The position numbers were made by a program, and so were the translations under genes. Below the pieces are notes generated by a model that saw only the letters and a list, made by a program, of their open reading frames with translations, did not search any database and was not told the origin of the DNA. Below are positions 49,512-57,182 of a stretch of 64,000 nucleotides of DNA, piece by piece; within the stretch, counting starts at the first letter, position 1, and every line of letters starts with the position of its first letter. The DNA comes from Amycolatopsis balhimycina FH 1894 (GTDB taxonomy: Bacteria > Actinomycetota > Actinomycetes > Mycobacteriales > Pseudonocardiaceae): contig NZ_KB913037.1 of assembly GCF_000384295.1 (NCBI RefSeq), positions 8,941,508-9,005,507 on the forward strand, given 5' to 3'.

Positions 49512-50624
49512 TCAGGCCACCATCGCGAAGGCGCTGTAGTACTCGCCGTCCATCACCCGGGTGCCGCTGCGGTCGGGGCTGACCTCGGCGCCCACCCAGC
49601 CCTGGAACGTCCCCGCGTCGTCGATCACCTGCAGCAGCGGCCGCACGTGGCTGTTCCCCAGGTAGCACCCGTCGTAGGACAGGCATTCGCACCAGAACTC
49701 GTAGCTGTTGCGCCGGCCGCCCAGGTCGCCGGTCAGGTAGTAGAACCGCCGGTCGCCGCTGTCGGCGAGCTTCTTCACGCACGCGTCGTAAGCGGGGGTG
49801 CCGGGGTTCGGGCAGCAGGAGGCCGCGTCGCAACCCGCGTTCTTCTGCACGTGTCCGAGGCACGAACCATCCGTGCAGGCGTTCCAGGTGGTGTCCACCG
49901 TGAAACTGCCGCCCGACCCGCGCGCCACGGTGGTGACCTTCAGCTTGTTCCAGCTGTGCGCCTCGTACTTGTACGAGCGCTGCGCAGCGCGGATCTCGCT
50001 CATCGACGCCTTGCCGGTCTGGGCCAGTGAGGCGTTGCTCCCGTACGCATAGCCGCTGGTGATCGAGTAGGTGTCGTTCACCAGCTGCATCCGGCCGAGA
50101 CCCGGGTGCAGCTCGGAGACCGCCCAGGTCTCGCCGAGGTTCACCGCGGTCGTCGAGCCGTTGATGGTGCTGCTCGTCCAGGTGATCGTCACCTGGCCGG
50201 ACGTCGAGTCGTAGGCGTAAGTGCCGGTGAAGTGGCCGTTCGGGTCACCGGTGAACCCGGGCGCGGTCTTGATCGCGCAGTTGTTGCGCGGGTTGGTGCC
50301 CGGCTGGAACTCGCCGCAGTAGTAGACGTCCCCGCTGTTCACCGGAACGGGGTAGTCGCGCTGGCTCCACGTCCAGAAGTTGTGCTGGACGGCGTTGCTC
50401 GACGGGTCGAACACGAGGTAGCCGAGCCGCAGGTAGTTGCTGCCGGCGGCGTCGGTGAACCCGGCGACGCTGACCACCCAGTTCTGCTTGCCCAGCGGCG
50501 TCGGCGCGGCCTGCGCGGCGGACGCGCCGAGCAGCAACGTCGAGGCGAGCACCGAAAGGACGACAGTCACGAACACGCCGAACCGGCGGAAAACCCCCAT
50601 CTGCATGGGGAGAGCGTAACTCAT
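49512..50624 (-). CDS. Secreted Cys-rich protein, 370 aa
   Basis: I do not recognise a family. A Sec signal (about residues 1-40, ending AAQAAP) leads to a mature part beginning LGKQNWVVSVAGFTDAAGSNYLRLGYLVF. There are about ten Cys, several in CTDGSC, CDAASCCPNPG and CECLSYDGCY, which is typical of disulphide-stabilised exoproteins. It is rich in Ser, Thr, Gly and Tyr in the middle. It converges with the esterase gene and ends 16 nt from it. The start may be one of three closely spaced ATGs; the first is used. Confidence 0.78.
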   Translation of the reverse strand: MSYALPMQMGVFRRFGVFVTVVLSVLASTLLLGASAAQAAPTPLGKQNWVVSVAGFTDAAGSNYLRLGYLVFDPSSNAVQHNFWTWSQRDYPVPVNSGDVYYCGEFQPGTNPRNNCAIKTAPGFTGDPNGHFTGTYAYDSTSGQVTITWTSSTINGSTTAVNLGETWAVSELHPGLGRMQLVNDTYSITSGYAYGSNASLAQTGKASMSEIRAAQRSYKYEAHSWNKLKVTTVARGSGGSFTVDTTWNACTDGSCLGHVQKNAGCDAASCCPNPGTPAYDACVKKLADSGDRRFYYLTGDLGGRRNSYEFWCECLSYDGCYLGNSHVRPLLQVIDDAGTFQGWVGAEVSPDRSGTRVMDGEYYSAFAMVA

Positions 50625-50631
50625 GAACCGG

Positions 50632-51249
50632 CTATTTCGAAGCGAACAAGATCGCCTGAGGCACTTCGGCCGCGGGGTTCAGCAGCCATTCCGCGTCCAC
50701 GGTGAAGCCGGCTTCCCGCACCCGCCGGGCCAGCCACCACGGCTGCCGGAGGTGGACGTTGACCCGCATCGGGTGCCCGCCGTAGCCCTGGGTCTTCAGC
50801 CGGGTGCCCGCGCCGACGTGGTAGCCGATCATCAGGCGGCCACCCGGCCGGAGCACGCGGTGGAAGTGGCCCAGCGTCACCGGCACCGACTCGTCCGGGA
50901 TGTGGATCAGCGACCAGGACGCCAGCACACCCGCGACCGACGCGCCGGGCAGCGCGAGGTCCGTCATCGACCCCACCTCGAACCGCAGGTCCGGGTGCGA
51001 CCGGCGGGCCAGGTCGATCATCCCCGGCGAGAGGTCGATGCCGGACGCGTCGACCCCCAGCGAAGCCAGGTACGCCGTGAAGTGCCCCGGGCCGCAGCCG
51101 GCGTCCAGCGCCGGCCCGTCGACCTGCGCTGCGAACAGTGTCAGCGCCGCCTTGAGGTATGGCTCCTTCTCGAGTGCGTCCGACACGAAATCCGCGTAGC
51201 TGTCCGCCACCGTGTCGTACGAGGTGGCGGTGTCCGCGAGCCAGGTCAT
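50632..51249 (-). CDS. SAM-dependent methyltransferase (class I)
   Basis: A 205-aa class I methyltransferase with motif I LDAGCGPGHFTAYLASLG, motif II SGIDLSPGMIDLARRSHPDLRF and post-motif segments (SWSLIHIPDESVPVTLGHFHRVLRPGGRLMIGYH). The substrate is unknown. The ATG overlaps the TetR stop (ATGA), so it is coupled to that regulator and likely under its control. It ends 7 nt before the start of the next gene downstream. Confidence 0.88.
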   Translation of the reverse strand: MTWLADTATSYDTVADSYADFVSDALEKEPYLKAALTLFAAQVDGPALDAGCGPGHFTAYLASLGVDASGIDLSPGMIDLARRSHPDLRFEVGSMTDLALPGASVAGVLASWSLIHIPDESVPVTLGHFHRVLRPGGRLMIGYHVGAGTRLKTQGYGGHPMRVNVHLRQPWWLARRVREAGFTVDAEWLLNPAAEVPQAILFASK

Positions 51250-51791
51250 ATCCGCGAGCGTAGCCCGTCGAGCACCAGGGCGAGGCCACGCCGCCAGTCC
51301 TGCGCCGCGGAAGCCCCGGCGAACACCACGGCCAGGTCGGCGAGCTGGAAGTCCGCGCGCAGGACCCCGGCCTCCTGCGCCCGCTCGATGATCCGTCGCA
51401 TCCGGGAAGCGTTGGCGTGCTTGGCTTTCTCCAGCCCCGACGCCGGATCGAACGCCCGCGCGCACACCTGGGTGAACCCGCGGTCGGCCACCTGCATCAG
51501 GATCGACCGCTCGAGGAACAGGACGAAACCCTCCCAAGGGTCCTCGCACGCAAGGGCCTCTTCGCTGAGCGCCTGTGCTTCTTCCAGCGTCGGCAGGAAC
51601 GCGGCTTCGACGAGGTCCGCCCGCGTCGGGAACCGGTTGTAGAGGGTGCCGATCGCGACCTCGGCGCGCCGCGCGATCTCGTCGAGCGGGGCGTCGACGC
51701 CCTTGGCGCCGAAGACTTCCCGTGCCGCCGCGACCAGGGCCTCCCGGTTCCGCCGGGCGTCCGCGCGCAGGGGACGTTGCTCGACGGTCAC
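51246..51791 (-). CDS. TetR-family regulator
   Basis: A 181-aa TetR protein with HTH APLDEIARRAEVAIGTLYNRFPTRADLVEAAF. The GTG at 51791 has no Shine-Dalgarno; TATACT on the minus strand (51804-51799) ends 7 nt upstream, so the transcript is probably leaderless. The coupled methyltransferase is the obvious target. It is divergent from the NfeD/flotillin pair with a gap of 158 nt. Confidence 0.9.
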   Translation of the reverse strand: MTVEQRPLRADARRNREALVAAAREVFGAKGVDAPLDEIARRAEVAIGTLYNRFPTRADLVEAAFLPTLEEAQALSEEALACEDPWEGFVLFLERSILMQVADRGFTQVCARAFDPASGLEKAKHANASRMRRIIERAQEAGVLRADFQLADLAVVFAGASAAQDWRRGLALVLDGLRSRI

Positions 51792-51949
51792 ACTCCGGAG
51801 TATAGCCGCGGCCGCACGCCCGAGCGGCCCACCCGGTTGCCTCCTGATCGGAACCTCACAGTGCCTGCCGCGCGCGTCCGCCGGGAGCACAATGGGTCCC
51901 AGCGGGGGTGATCCCGCACCGAGACGGCCACCGAGGGGGGTCGGCACCC

Positions 51950-52177
51950 ATGCATTCCGATCTCTCCCCGTCCGGCCGCACCGGAGTCCTCCTGGTCGGC
52001 ACCCGCGGGCAGCGGGGTCCCGGGGAGGTGCTGATCAGGATCAGGGGCGGCCTGGAAACCTTCCTTGCCTGGTCCGACACGGAGCTGCCGAAGGGCACGA
52101 CCGTCCTGGTCGTGGAAACCCGGGGACGGCGCACGGTCGACGTCGTGGCGTGGGACGCCTCGGATCCCGCTTCCTAG
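51950..52177 (+). CDS. Soluble NfeD-like OB-fold protein, 75 aa
   Basis: A short protein consisting of an NfeD C-terminal-like OB domain: GRTGVLLVGTRGQRGPGEVLIRIRGGLETFLAWSDTELPKGTTVLVVETRGRRTVDVV. It lacks the membrane helices of full NfeD. NfeD proteins partner flotillin/SPFH scaffolds, and the next gene is one, 21 nt downstream. A GAGGGGGG stretch precedes the ATG. It was too short to be obvious but is supported by this pairing. Confidence 0.8.
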   Translation: MHSDLSPSGRTGVLLVGTRGQRGPGEVLIRIRGGLETFLAWSDTELPKGTTVLVVETRGRRTVDVVAWDASDPAS

Positions 52178-52198
52178 TGCTCGCAGAAGGAAAATTCG

Positions 52199-53350
52199 AT
52201 GTTCGGTTACCGCGTGCCGGCGCCCAACGAGGCGATGCTGATCTCCGGGGGCAACAGCAAGAGCGCGTCGCCGTTCCGGGTCGTCACGGGCCACGGGGCG
52301 TTCGTCATGCCCGTGTTCCGGAAAGTCCGGTTCCTCACGCTCGCCATGTGCGAGGCGGAAGTGACCGAAGTGTGCGTGACGAAGCAGGCCATCGCCCTCA
52401 CCGTCCGGGCGGTGATCGCGTTCAAGGTCGGCAACGACACCGAGAGCATCGTCAACGCCGGCCAGCGGTTCCTCTCCGACCAGGACCAGATGTCCGTGCT
52501 GACCGGCCGGATCTTCGCCGGCCACCTGCGGTCCATCATCGGGTCGATGACGGTCGAGGAGATCATCACCGAGCGGCAGAAGCTGGCGACCGAGGTGCTG
52601 GACGGCTCGGCCGTCGAGATGGCGAAGATCGGCCTCACCGTCGACGCCCTGCAGATCCAGTCGATCGACGACATGAAGCTCGGCTACATCGCCGCGATGG
52701 CCGCGCCGCACAACGCCGCCATCCAGCGGGACGCGCAGATCGCGCAGGCCGTGGCGAACAAGACCGCGGCGGAGGCCGAACAGGAGTCGCAGCGGACGCA
52801 GGCGGAGTACGCCCGGCAGACGTCGATCGTGCAGGCGCGGTACCGGGCCGAAGTCGAGGCGGCTCAGGCCCAGGCCGCCCAGGCCGGGCCGCTGGCGCAG
52901 GCGAAGGCGCAGCAGGAGGTCATCGACGCGCGCACCGAGCTGGCCCAGCGCGAAGCCGAGCTGCGGCAGCAGCAGCTGGTCGCCGAGGTCATCAAGCCCG
53001 CCGACGCGGAGGCCGAGCGGATCCGCATCCTGGCGATCGCCGAGGCGGAGAAGATGCGCGTGCAGGCGGAGGCGGCGGCGTCGAACAACCGCGTCGCGCT
53101 CGACCGGATGCTCATCGACCAGCTGCCGCAGATCGTCAAGGAAGCCGGGCGCGGGCTGTCCGGGGCGAACGTCAACATCCTCAACGGCGCCGACGGCCTC
53201 GGCGAGATGGCCGCGGGGCTCGTGGGCCAGGGACTGTCCATCTTGGACTCGGTGAAGCGCGGCCTGAGCACGCCGCCGGCTCCTGCCGGGGCGCCGGAGG
53301 ACAACGGGCACGCTCCGACGCCGGCGAGGGGTGAGCTCACCCAGTCCTGA
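52199..53350 (+). CDS. Flotillin-like SPFH-domain protein
   Basis: A 383-aa SPFH protein. It begins directly with MFGYRVPAPNEAMLISGG, without an N-terminal membrane helix. The SPFH domain covers residues about 10-170 (GRIFAGHLRSIIGSMTVEEIITERQKLATEVLDG), followed by the AE-rich coiled coil of flotillins (AAEAEQESQRTQAEYARQ, QREAELRQQQLVAEVIKPADAEAERIRILAIAEAEKMRVQ). It would scaffold membrane microdomains by peripheral attachment. GAAGGAAAA precedes the ATG. It is cotranscribed with the NfeD-like gene. Confidence 0.92.
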   Translation: MFGYRVPAPNEAMLISGGNSKSASPFRVVTGHGAFVMPVFRKVRFLTLAMCEAEVTEVCVTKQAIALTVRAVIAFKVGNDTESIVNAGQRFLSDQDQMSVLTGRIFAGHLRSIIGSMTVEEIITERQKLATEVLDGSAVEMAKIGLTVDALQIQSIDDMKLGYIAAMAAPHNAAIQRDAQIAQAVANKTAAEAEQESQRTQAEYARQTSIVQARYRAEVEAAQAQAAQAGPLAQAKAQQEVIDARTELAQREAELRQQQLVAEVIKPADAEAERIRILAIAEAEKMRVQAEAAASNNRVALDRMLIDQLPQIVKEAGRGLSGANVNILNGADGLGEMAAGLVGQGLSILDSVKRGLSTPPAPAGAPEDNGHAPTPARGELTQS

Positions 53351-53372
53351 AAGCGCTTTGCCGACGCACGAC

Positions 53373-54404
53373 TCAGGAAGCGGGTTTGGCCGCGACGACC
53401 AGGTCACGCAGGATGGCCTGGTCCACCCGGTGGGAGAACTCGTCCCACGGCCCGCCCTCCCGGACGTCGAGCCCGGCCTTGCGCAGCACCTCGACCAGTT
53501 CCTCGCGCGGCAGCACCGTCGTGTTCCACGAGATGCCGAGCGCGCCGCCGGGCCGCAGCACCCGGGTCCACACGGGAACGGCGGCCGCGAGCAGGTCTCG
53601 CGGGCTGCGCTGCAAGCCGGCCTCGCGGTGGCTGCCGTGCTGCACGCCGTACGGCGCGTCGGTCACGATCACGTCGAAGGAGTTCGCCCGCAGCACTTCG
53701 TCGGTGGTGAGCGTGTCGGCGTTGAAGTAGGTGAGCTTGCGCGTGTCGCCCGCTTTGTACGCGTCCTTGTCCAGCGCGTACTCGATGTCCAGCCGCCGCC
53801 CGAGCCGGACCTTGTTGCGCCGCAGCTGACCCGCCTCGGCCGTGTGCTTCACGCGCTTGTTCCGCAGCCACGTCTTGATGAACGCCTCGTAGGCTTCGAA
53901 GTCCTTGGCGTCGACGTCCAGGCCGGTCGCGTGCAGGCCGTACATCATCGCCTGGTTCAGCGTGGTGCCGCGGCCGCACAGCGGGTCGAGCAGGTACTTC
54001 GGCTTGTCCGAGAACGGGTCCGCGGTCGCCATCAGCGTGACGTTCACCAGCAGCTTGGTGAACAGCTCGTTCGTCTTGCCCGCGTACTTCTGGATGGTCA
54101 GCAGGTCCGAGTCGGCCTTCGCCAGCGGCGTCACCCGCACCGGGCGCAGGACGTCGTCACCCAGCTCGAACAGCGCGTACAGCGACGAGAGGTTCGACAA
54201 CAGCGCGAGGTCGCGCTCGCCGAGCGGTGCCGAACTGGTGAGGCGCACGTAGCCGACGCCACCGAGTTCGACCTCGTCGATCGCGGACAGCTCGGCCGCC
54301 AGGCCCGCGCCGAACACCGCCAGCTCGGCGCGCAGCAGCGCGGGGGCGGAGGCGGCGTAGACCCGGTTGGCCGAGGGGTAGACCAGCATCGCGTACTCAG
54401 GCAT
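53373..54404 (-). CDS. Trm11-like RNA methyltransferase
   Basis: A 343-aa class I methyltransferase of the Trm11/RlmL (COG1041) type. The SAM site is YLLDPLCGRGTTLNQAMMYGLHATGLDVDAKD and the catalytic NPPY-like motif reads DAPYG. The N-terminal 100 residues (EYAMLVYPSANRVYAASAPALLRAELAVFG) replace the THUMP domain. It probably modifies a guanosine in tRNA or rRNA. TACGCT on the minus strand ends 7 nt before the ATG, a leaderless configuration. It is divergent from the DHH gene with overlapping minus-10 elements. Confidence 0.87.
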   Translation of the reverse strand: MPEYAMLVYPSANRVYAASAPALLRAELAVFGAGLAAELSAIDEVELGGVGYVRLTSSAPLGERDLALLSNLSSLYALFELGDDVLRPVRVTPLAKADSDLLTIQKYAGKTNELFTKLLVNVTLMATADPFSDKPKYLLDPLCGRGTTLNQAMMYGLHATGLDVDAKDFEAYEAFIKTWLRNKRVKHTAEAGQLRRNKVRLGRRLDIEYALDKDAYKAGDTRKLTYFNADTLTTDEVLRANSFDVIVTDAPYGVQHGSHREAGLQRSPRDLLAAAVPVWTRVLRPGGALGISWNTTVLPREELVEVLRKAGLDVREGGPWDEFSHRVDQAILRDLVVAAKPAS

Positions 54405-54411
54405 CCCGCAG

Positions 54412-54421
54412 AGCGTAGCGT
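54412..54421. promoter_or_regulatory. Overlapping divergent leaderless promoters
   Basis: The plus-strand hexamer TAGCGT (54416-54421) is 8 nt before the GTG at 54430. The minus-strand hexamer TACGCT (54417-54412) is 7 nt before the ATG at 54404. The two share 2 bp, and start codons are only 25 nt apart, so RNA polymerase can occupy only one promoter at a time. Confidence 0.65.
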
Positions 54422-54429
54422 GACGCACC

Positions 54430-55419
54430 GTGACCCCTACTTTGGCGCAGGACATCCGGGACGCGGCCGCGCTGCTCGCGTCGGCCACCGACGTGACGGT
54501 GCTCGGGCACGTCCGGCCGGACGCGGACGCCCTGGGCAGCGCGCTCGCCCTCGGCCGGGCGCTGCTCCAGCGCGGCGCGAAGGTGCGTGTCTCCTTCGGC
54601 GAGCCCGACGAGGCCCCGGAGACGCTGCGGTGGCTCGACGAGGACGGCCTGCTCACCCACCCGGACGACCTGCCCGACACCGAAGCGCTGCTGGTCTGCG
54701 TCGACACGCCGACGCCGAAGCGGCTCGGCCGGCTCGCCGGGCGCGTCGAGCTCGCCGGCGCGGTGCTGGTGATCGACCACCACGCGACCAACACGTTCTA
54801 CGGCAGCTGCAACGTGGTCGACGAGAGCGCCGAGGCCAGCGCGATCCTCGTGTTCCGGGTCCTCGAGGAGATGGCCGTCGAGCTGGACGAGCCGATCGCG
54901 CGCGGGATCTACGCGGGGATCGTCACCGACACCAGCGGGTTCCGGCGGGCGAGCCCGGAGACCCACCGGATGGCGGCGCGGCTGCTGGAAGCGGGCGTCG
55001 ACGCCGAAGCGGTGGTGCGGCGGATCGTCGACGAGCGGCCGTTCGCCTGGCTGCCCATGCTGTCGTCGGTGCTTCGCGAGGCTCAGCTGGAGCCGGAGGC
55101 GGCCCAGGGCCGGGGTTTCGTGCACGCAGTGGTCCGGGAGGAGGCGGCGCGGACGGTCCGCGCCGAAGAGGTCGAGTCGGTCGTCGACGTCGTCCGCTCG
55201 GTGCGCGAGGCGGCCGTCGCGGCGGTGCTCAAACAGGACCTGGCGAACCCGGCGCAGTGGCAGATTTCGTTGCGCTCCAAGGGAATCGACGTCTCGGCGG
55301 TGGCGGCGGAGTTCGGCGGCGGCGGGCACCGGCAGGCCGCGGGCTGCACGATCGCGGGCTCGGCTTCGGAGGTGGTCGCGGGTCTGCGCGACGCGCTGGA
55401 GCGGGCGCCGCTGCTCTGA
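54430..55419 (+). CDS. DHH-family phosphoesterase (NrnA/nanoRNase-like)
   Basis: A 329-aa DHH/DHHA1 enzyme. Metal motifs are TVLGHVRPDADALGSALAL, VCVDTPTPKR and VLVIDHHATN; DHHA1 ends with AEFGGGGHRQAAGC. Such proteins degrade nanoRNAs and pAp, and in mycobacteria also cyclic di-AMP-derived pApA. The gene normally follows rbfA; here an accessory block separates them. No Shine-Dalgarno is present, consistent with the leaderless promoter just upstream. Downstream lies a repeat-type terminator and then MATE. Confidence 0.94.
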   Translation: MTPTLAQDIRDAAALLASATDVTVLGHVRPDADALGSALALGRALLQRGAKVRVSFGEPDEAPETLRWLDEDGLLTHPDDLPDTEALLVCVDTPTPKRLGRLAGRVELAGAVLVIDHHATNTFYGSCNVVDESAEASAILVFRVLEEMAVELDEPIARGIYAGIVTDTSGFRRASPETHRMAARLLEAGVDAEAVVRRIVDERPFAWLPMLSSVLREAQLEPEAAQGRGFVHAVVREEAARTVRAEEVESVVDVVRSVREAAVAAVLKQDLANPAQWQISLRSKGIDVSAVAAEFGGGGHRQAAGCTIAGSASEVVAGLRDALERAPLL

Positions 55420-55432
55420 GCCGCGAGGCCAG

Positions 55433-55489
55433 GTCCTGAATGACTCATTCAGGACCGCCGACGCCCTGAATGAGTCATTCAGGACTTTT
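55433..55489 (+). terminator. Double palindrome with T tract after the DHH gene
   Basis: GTCCTGAATGA-C-TCATTCAGGAC (55433-55455) is palindromic. CCTGAATGAGTCATTCAGGAC (55465-55485) repeats it inverted after 9 nt, and TTTTG follows. The two can also pair as one long stem. It is distinct from the GTGAATGGCACAT family. Confidence 0.8.
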
Positions 55490-55580
55490 GTCGCGACCCC
55501 GGGCGTCGGACGGCGGGGCCGGAAAGTTCCCGGGTTCCCGCCGGCCGGAACTGTCGGTGCCGGCGGTTAGAGTCCGGTTC

Positions 55581-56903
55581 GTGGTGAACGTGGACGAGAC
55601 CGAGCGGGTACCGGCGAAGCGCGTGCTGGGCCTGGCCGTGCCCGCGCTGGGGGTGCTGGCCGCCGAGCCGCTGTACGTGCTGGTCGACACCGCCGTCGTC
55701 GGTCACCTCGACGCGTTGTCGCTGGCCGGGCTCGCGCTCGGCGGGGTCGTGCTGGCGCAGGTGTCGAGCCAGCTGACGTTCCTGTCGTACGGCACGACGT
55801 CCCGCACCGCCCGGCTGCACGGCGCCGGCCGCCGGGCCGACGCCGTCCGCGAAGGCGTGCAGGCGACGTGGCTGGCGCTGCTCGTCGGGCTCTTCGTGCT
55901 GGTCGCCGGGCAGCTGCTGGCCTGGCCGATCGCGCGGGTGCTCTCGGGCAGTGACGAGATCGCTTCCGCCGCCGTGTCGTGGCTGCGGATCGCGTTGTTC
56001 GGGGCGCCGCTGATCCTCGTCACCATGGCCGGCAACGGCTGGATGCGCGGCGTGCAGGACGCCGCGAAACCCCTGCGGTACGTACTGGCGGGCAACGGGA
56101 TCTCGGCCGTGCTGTGCCCGGCCCTCGTCTACTGGGCGGGGCTCGGCCTGGAGGGCTCGGCGATCGCCAACGTCGTCGCGCAGGTGATCTCGGCGTCGCT
56201 GTTCTTCGCCGCGCTGGTGCGCGAAAAGGTGGGGCTGCGGCCGGACTTCAAGGTGATGCGCGCCCAGCTCGGCCTCGGCCGGGACCTGGTGCTGCGCAGC
56301 ATGGCGTTCCAGGCTTGCTTCGTCTCGGCGGCGGCCGTCGCGGCCCGGACGTCGACCGAGGCGGTCGGCGCCCACCAGGTGGTGCTGCAGCTGTGGACGT
56401 TCCTCGCGCTCGTGCTGGACTCGGTGGCGATCGCCGCGCAGTCGCTGGTCGGGGCCGCGCTCGGCGCGGGCTCGGCCCGGCAGGCGCGCGGGGTCGCGTC
56501 GCAGATCACCGGGTACGGGCTGCTGCTCGGCTGCTTCCTGTGCGTGCTGTTCGCGGCGCTGTCGTGGGTGCTGCCGCACGCGTTCACGTCCGACCCGGGC
56601 GTGCTGGCGGAGATCCCGCACGCGTGGTGGTTCTTCGTGGCGCTCCAGCCGATCGCCGGAGTGGTCTTCGCCCTGGACGGCGTCCTCCTGGGCGCGGGCG
56701 ACGCGGCCTTCCTCCGCAACGCGACGCTCGGCAGCGCGGCCCTCGGCTTCCTGCCCCTGATCTGGGCATCCCTGGGCTTGGGCTGGGGCCTCACGGGCAT
56801 CTGGACCGGCCTCTCGTTGTTCATGGTCCTCCGCCTGGCGGCGGTCCTGGCCCGCTGGCGCTCCGGCAACTGGGCGGTAACCGGCGCCATCCGCCCCGCC
56901 TGA
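55581..56903 (+). CDS. MATE-family efflux transporter (DinF-like)
   Basis: A 440-aa membrane protein with twelve helices in two six-helix halves: VLGLAVPALGVLAAEPLYVLVDTAVVGHLDALSLAGLALG, then GAHQVVLQLWTFLALVLDSVAIAAQSLVGAALGAG. It is a Na+- or H+-coupled exporter of cationic compounds, conserved after nrnA in many actinomycetes. TAGAGT (55568-55573) ends 7 nt before GTG 55581, supporting this start and a leaderless mRNA; the next GTG at 55584 is in frame. Confidence 0.92.
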   Translation: MVNVDETERVPAKRVLGLAVPALGVLAAEPLYVLVDTAVVGHLDALSLAGLALGGVVLAQVSSQLTFLSYGTTSRTARLHGAGRRADAVREGVQATWLALLVGLFVLVAGQLLAWPIARVLSGSDEIASAAVSWLRIALFGAPLILVTMAGNGWMRGVQDAAKPLRYVLAGNGISAVLCPALVYWAGLGLEGSAIANVVAQVISASLFFAALVREKVGLRPDFKVMRAQLGLGRDLVLRSMAFQACFVSAAAVAARTSTEAVGAHQVVLQLWTFLALVLDSVAIAAQSLVGAALGAGSARQARGVASQITGYGLLLGCFLCVLFAALSWVLPHAFTSDPGVLAEIPHAWWFFVALQPIAGVVFALDGVLLGAGDAAFLRNATLGSAALGFLPLIWASLGLGWGLTGIWTGLSLFMVLRLAAVLARWRSGNWAVTGAIRPA

Positions 56904-56907
56904 AGCC

Positions 56908-57063
56908 GGAACTCGCGTGATCAGGCCCGTAACCCGCGTGATTGAAGCCGGAACTCGCGAGTTCCGGCCCTGATCACGCGAGTTACGTCTCCCATCACAC
57001 GGGTTCCGGCTTCGATCACGCGAGTCGACCCTTCAATCACGGGTGTCGACTCTCTGATCACGG
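56908..57063. repeat. 21-bp-period array with inverted arms (array 3)
   Basis: Leftward units (56908-56949, each ending CGCGTGAT) meet rightward units (56959-57063, each ending ATCACGC, ATCACAC or ATCACGG) at the palindrome GGAACTCGCGAGTTCC (56950-56965). The period is 21 bp in both arms. It lies between MATE and the MFS gene, both on the plus strand, so its role is not simply to end convergent transcripts. Confidence 0.9.
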
Positions 57064-57182
57064 GGTTGTGGTGAAAACCACCCGGGTAACGGCTATGTTT
57101 CGACGTTGCTTAGGCGATACAAGTAGTAGGGACGGCAACGCGGGCGTCCTGCGTCCGAATCGCCGAAACCCTGGAGGTCCTT

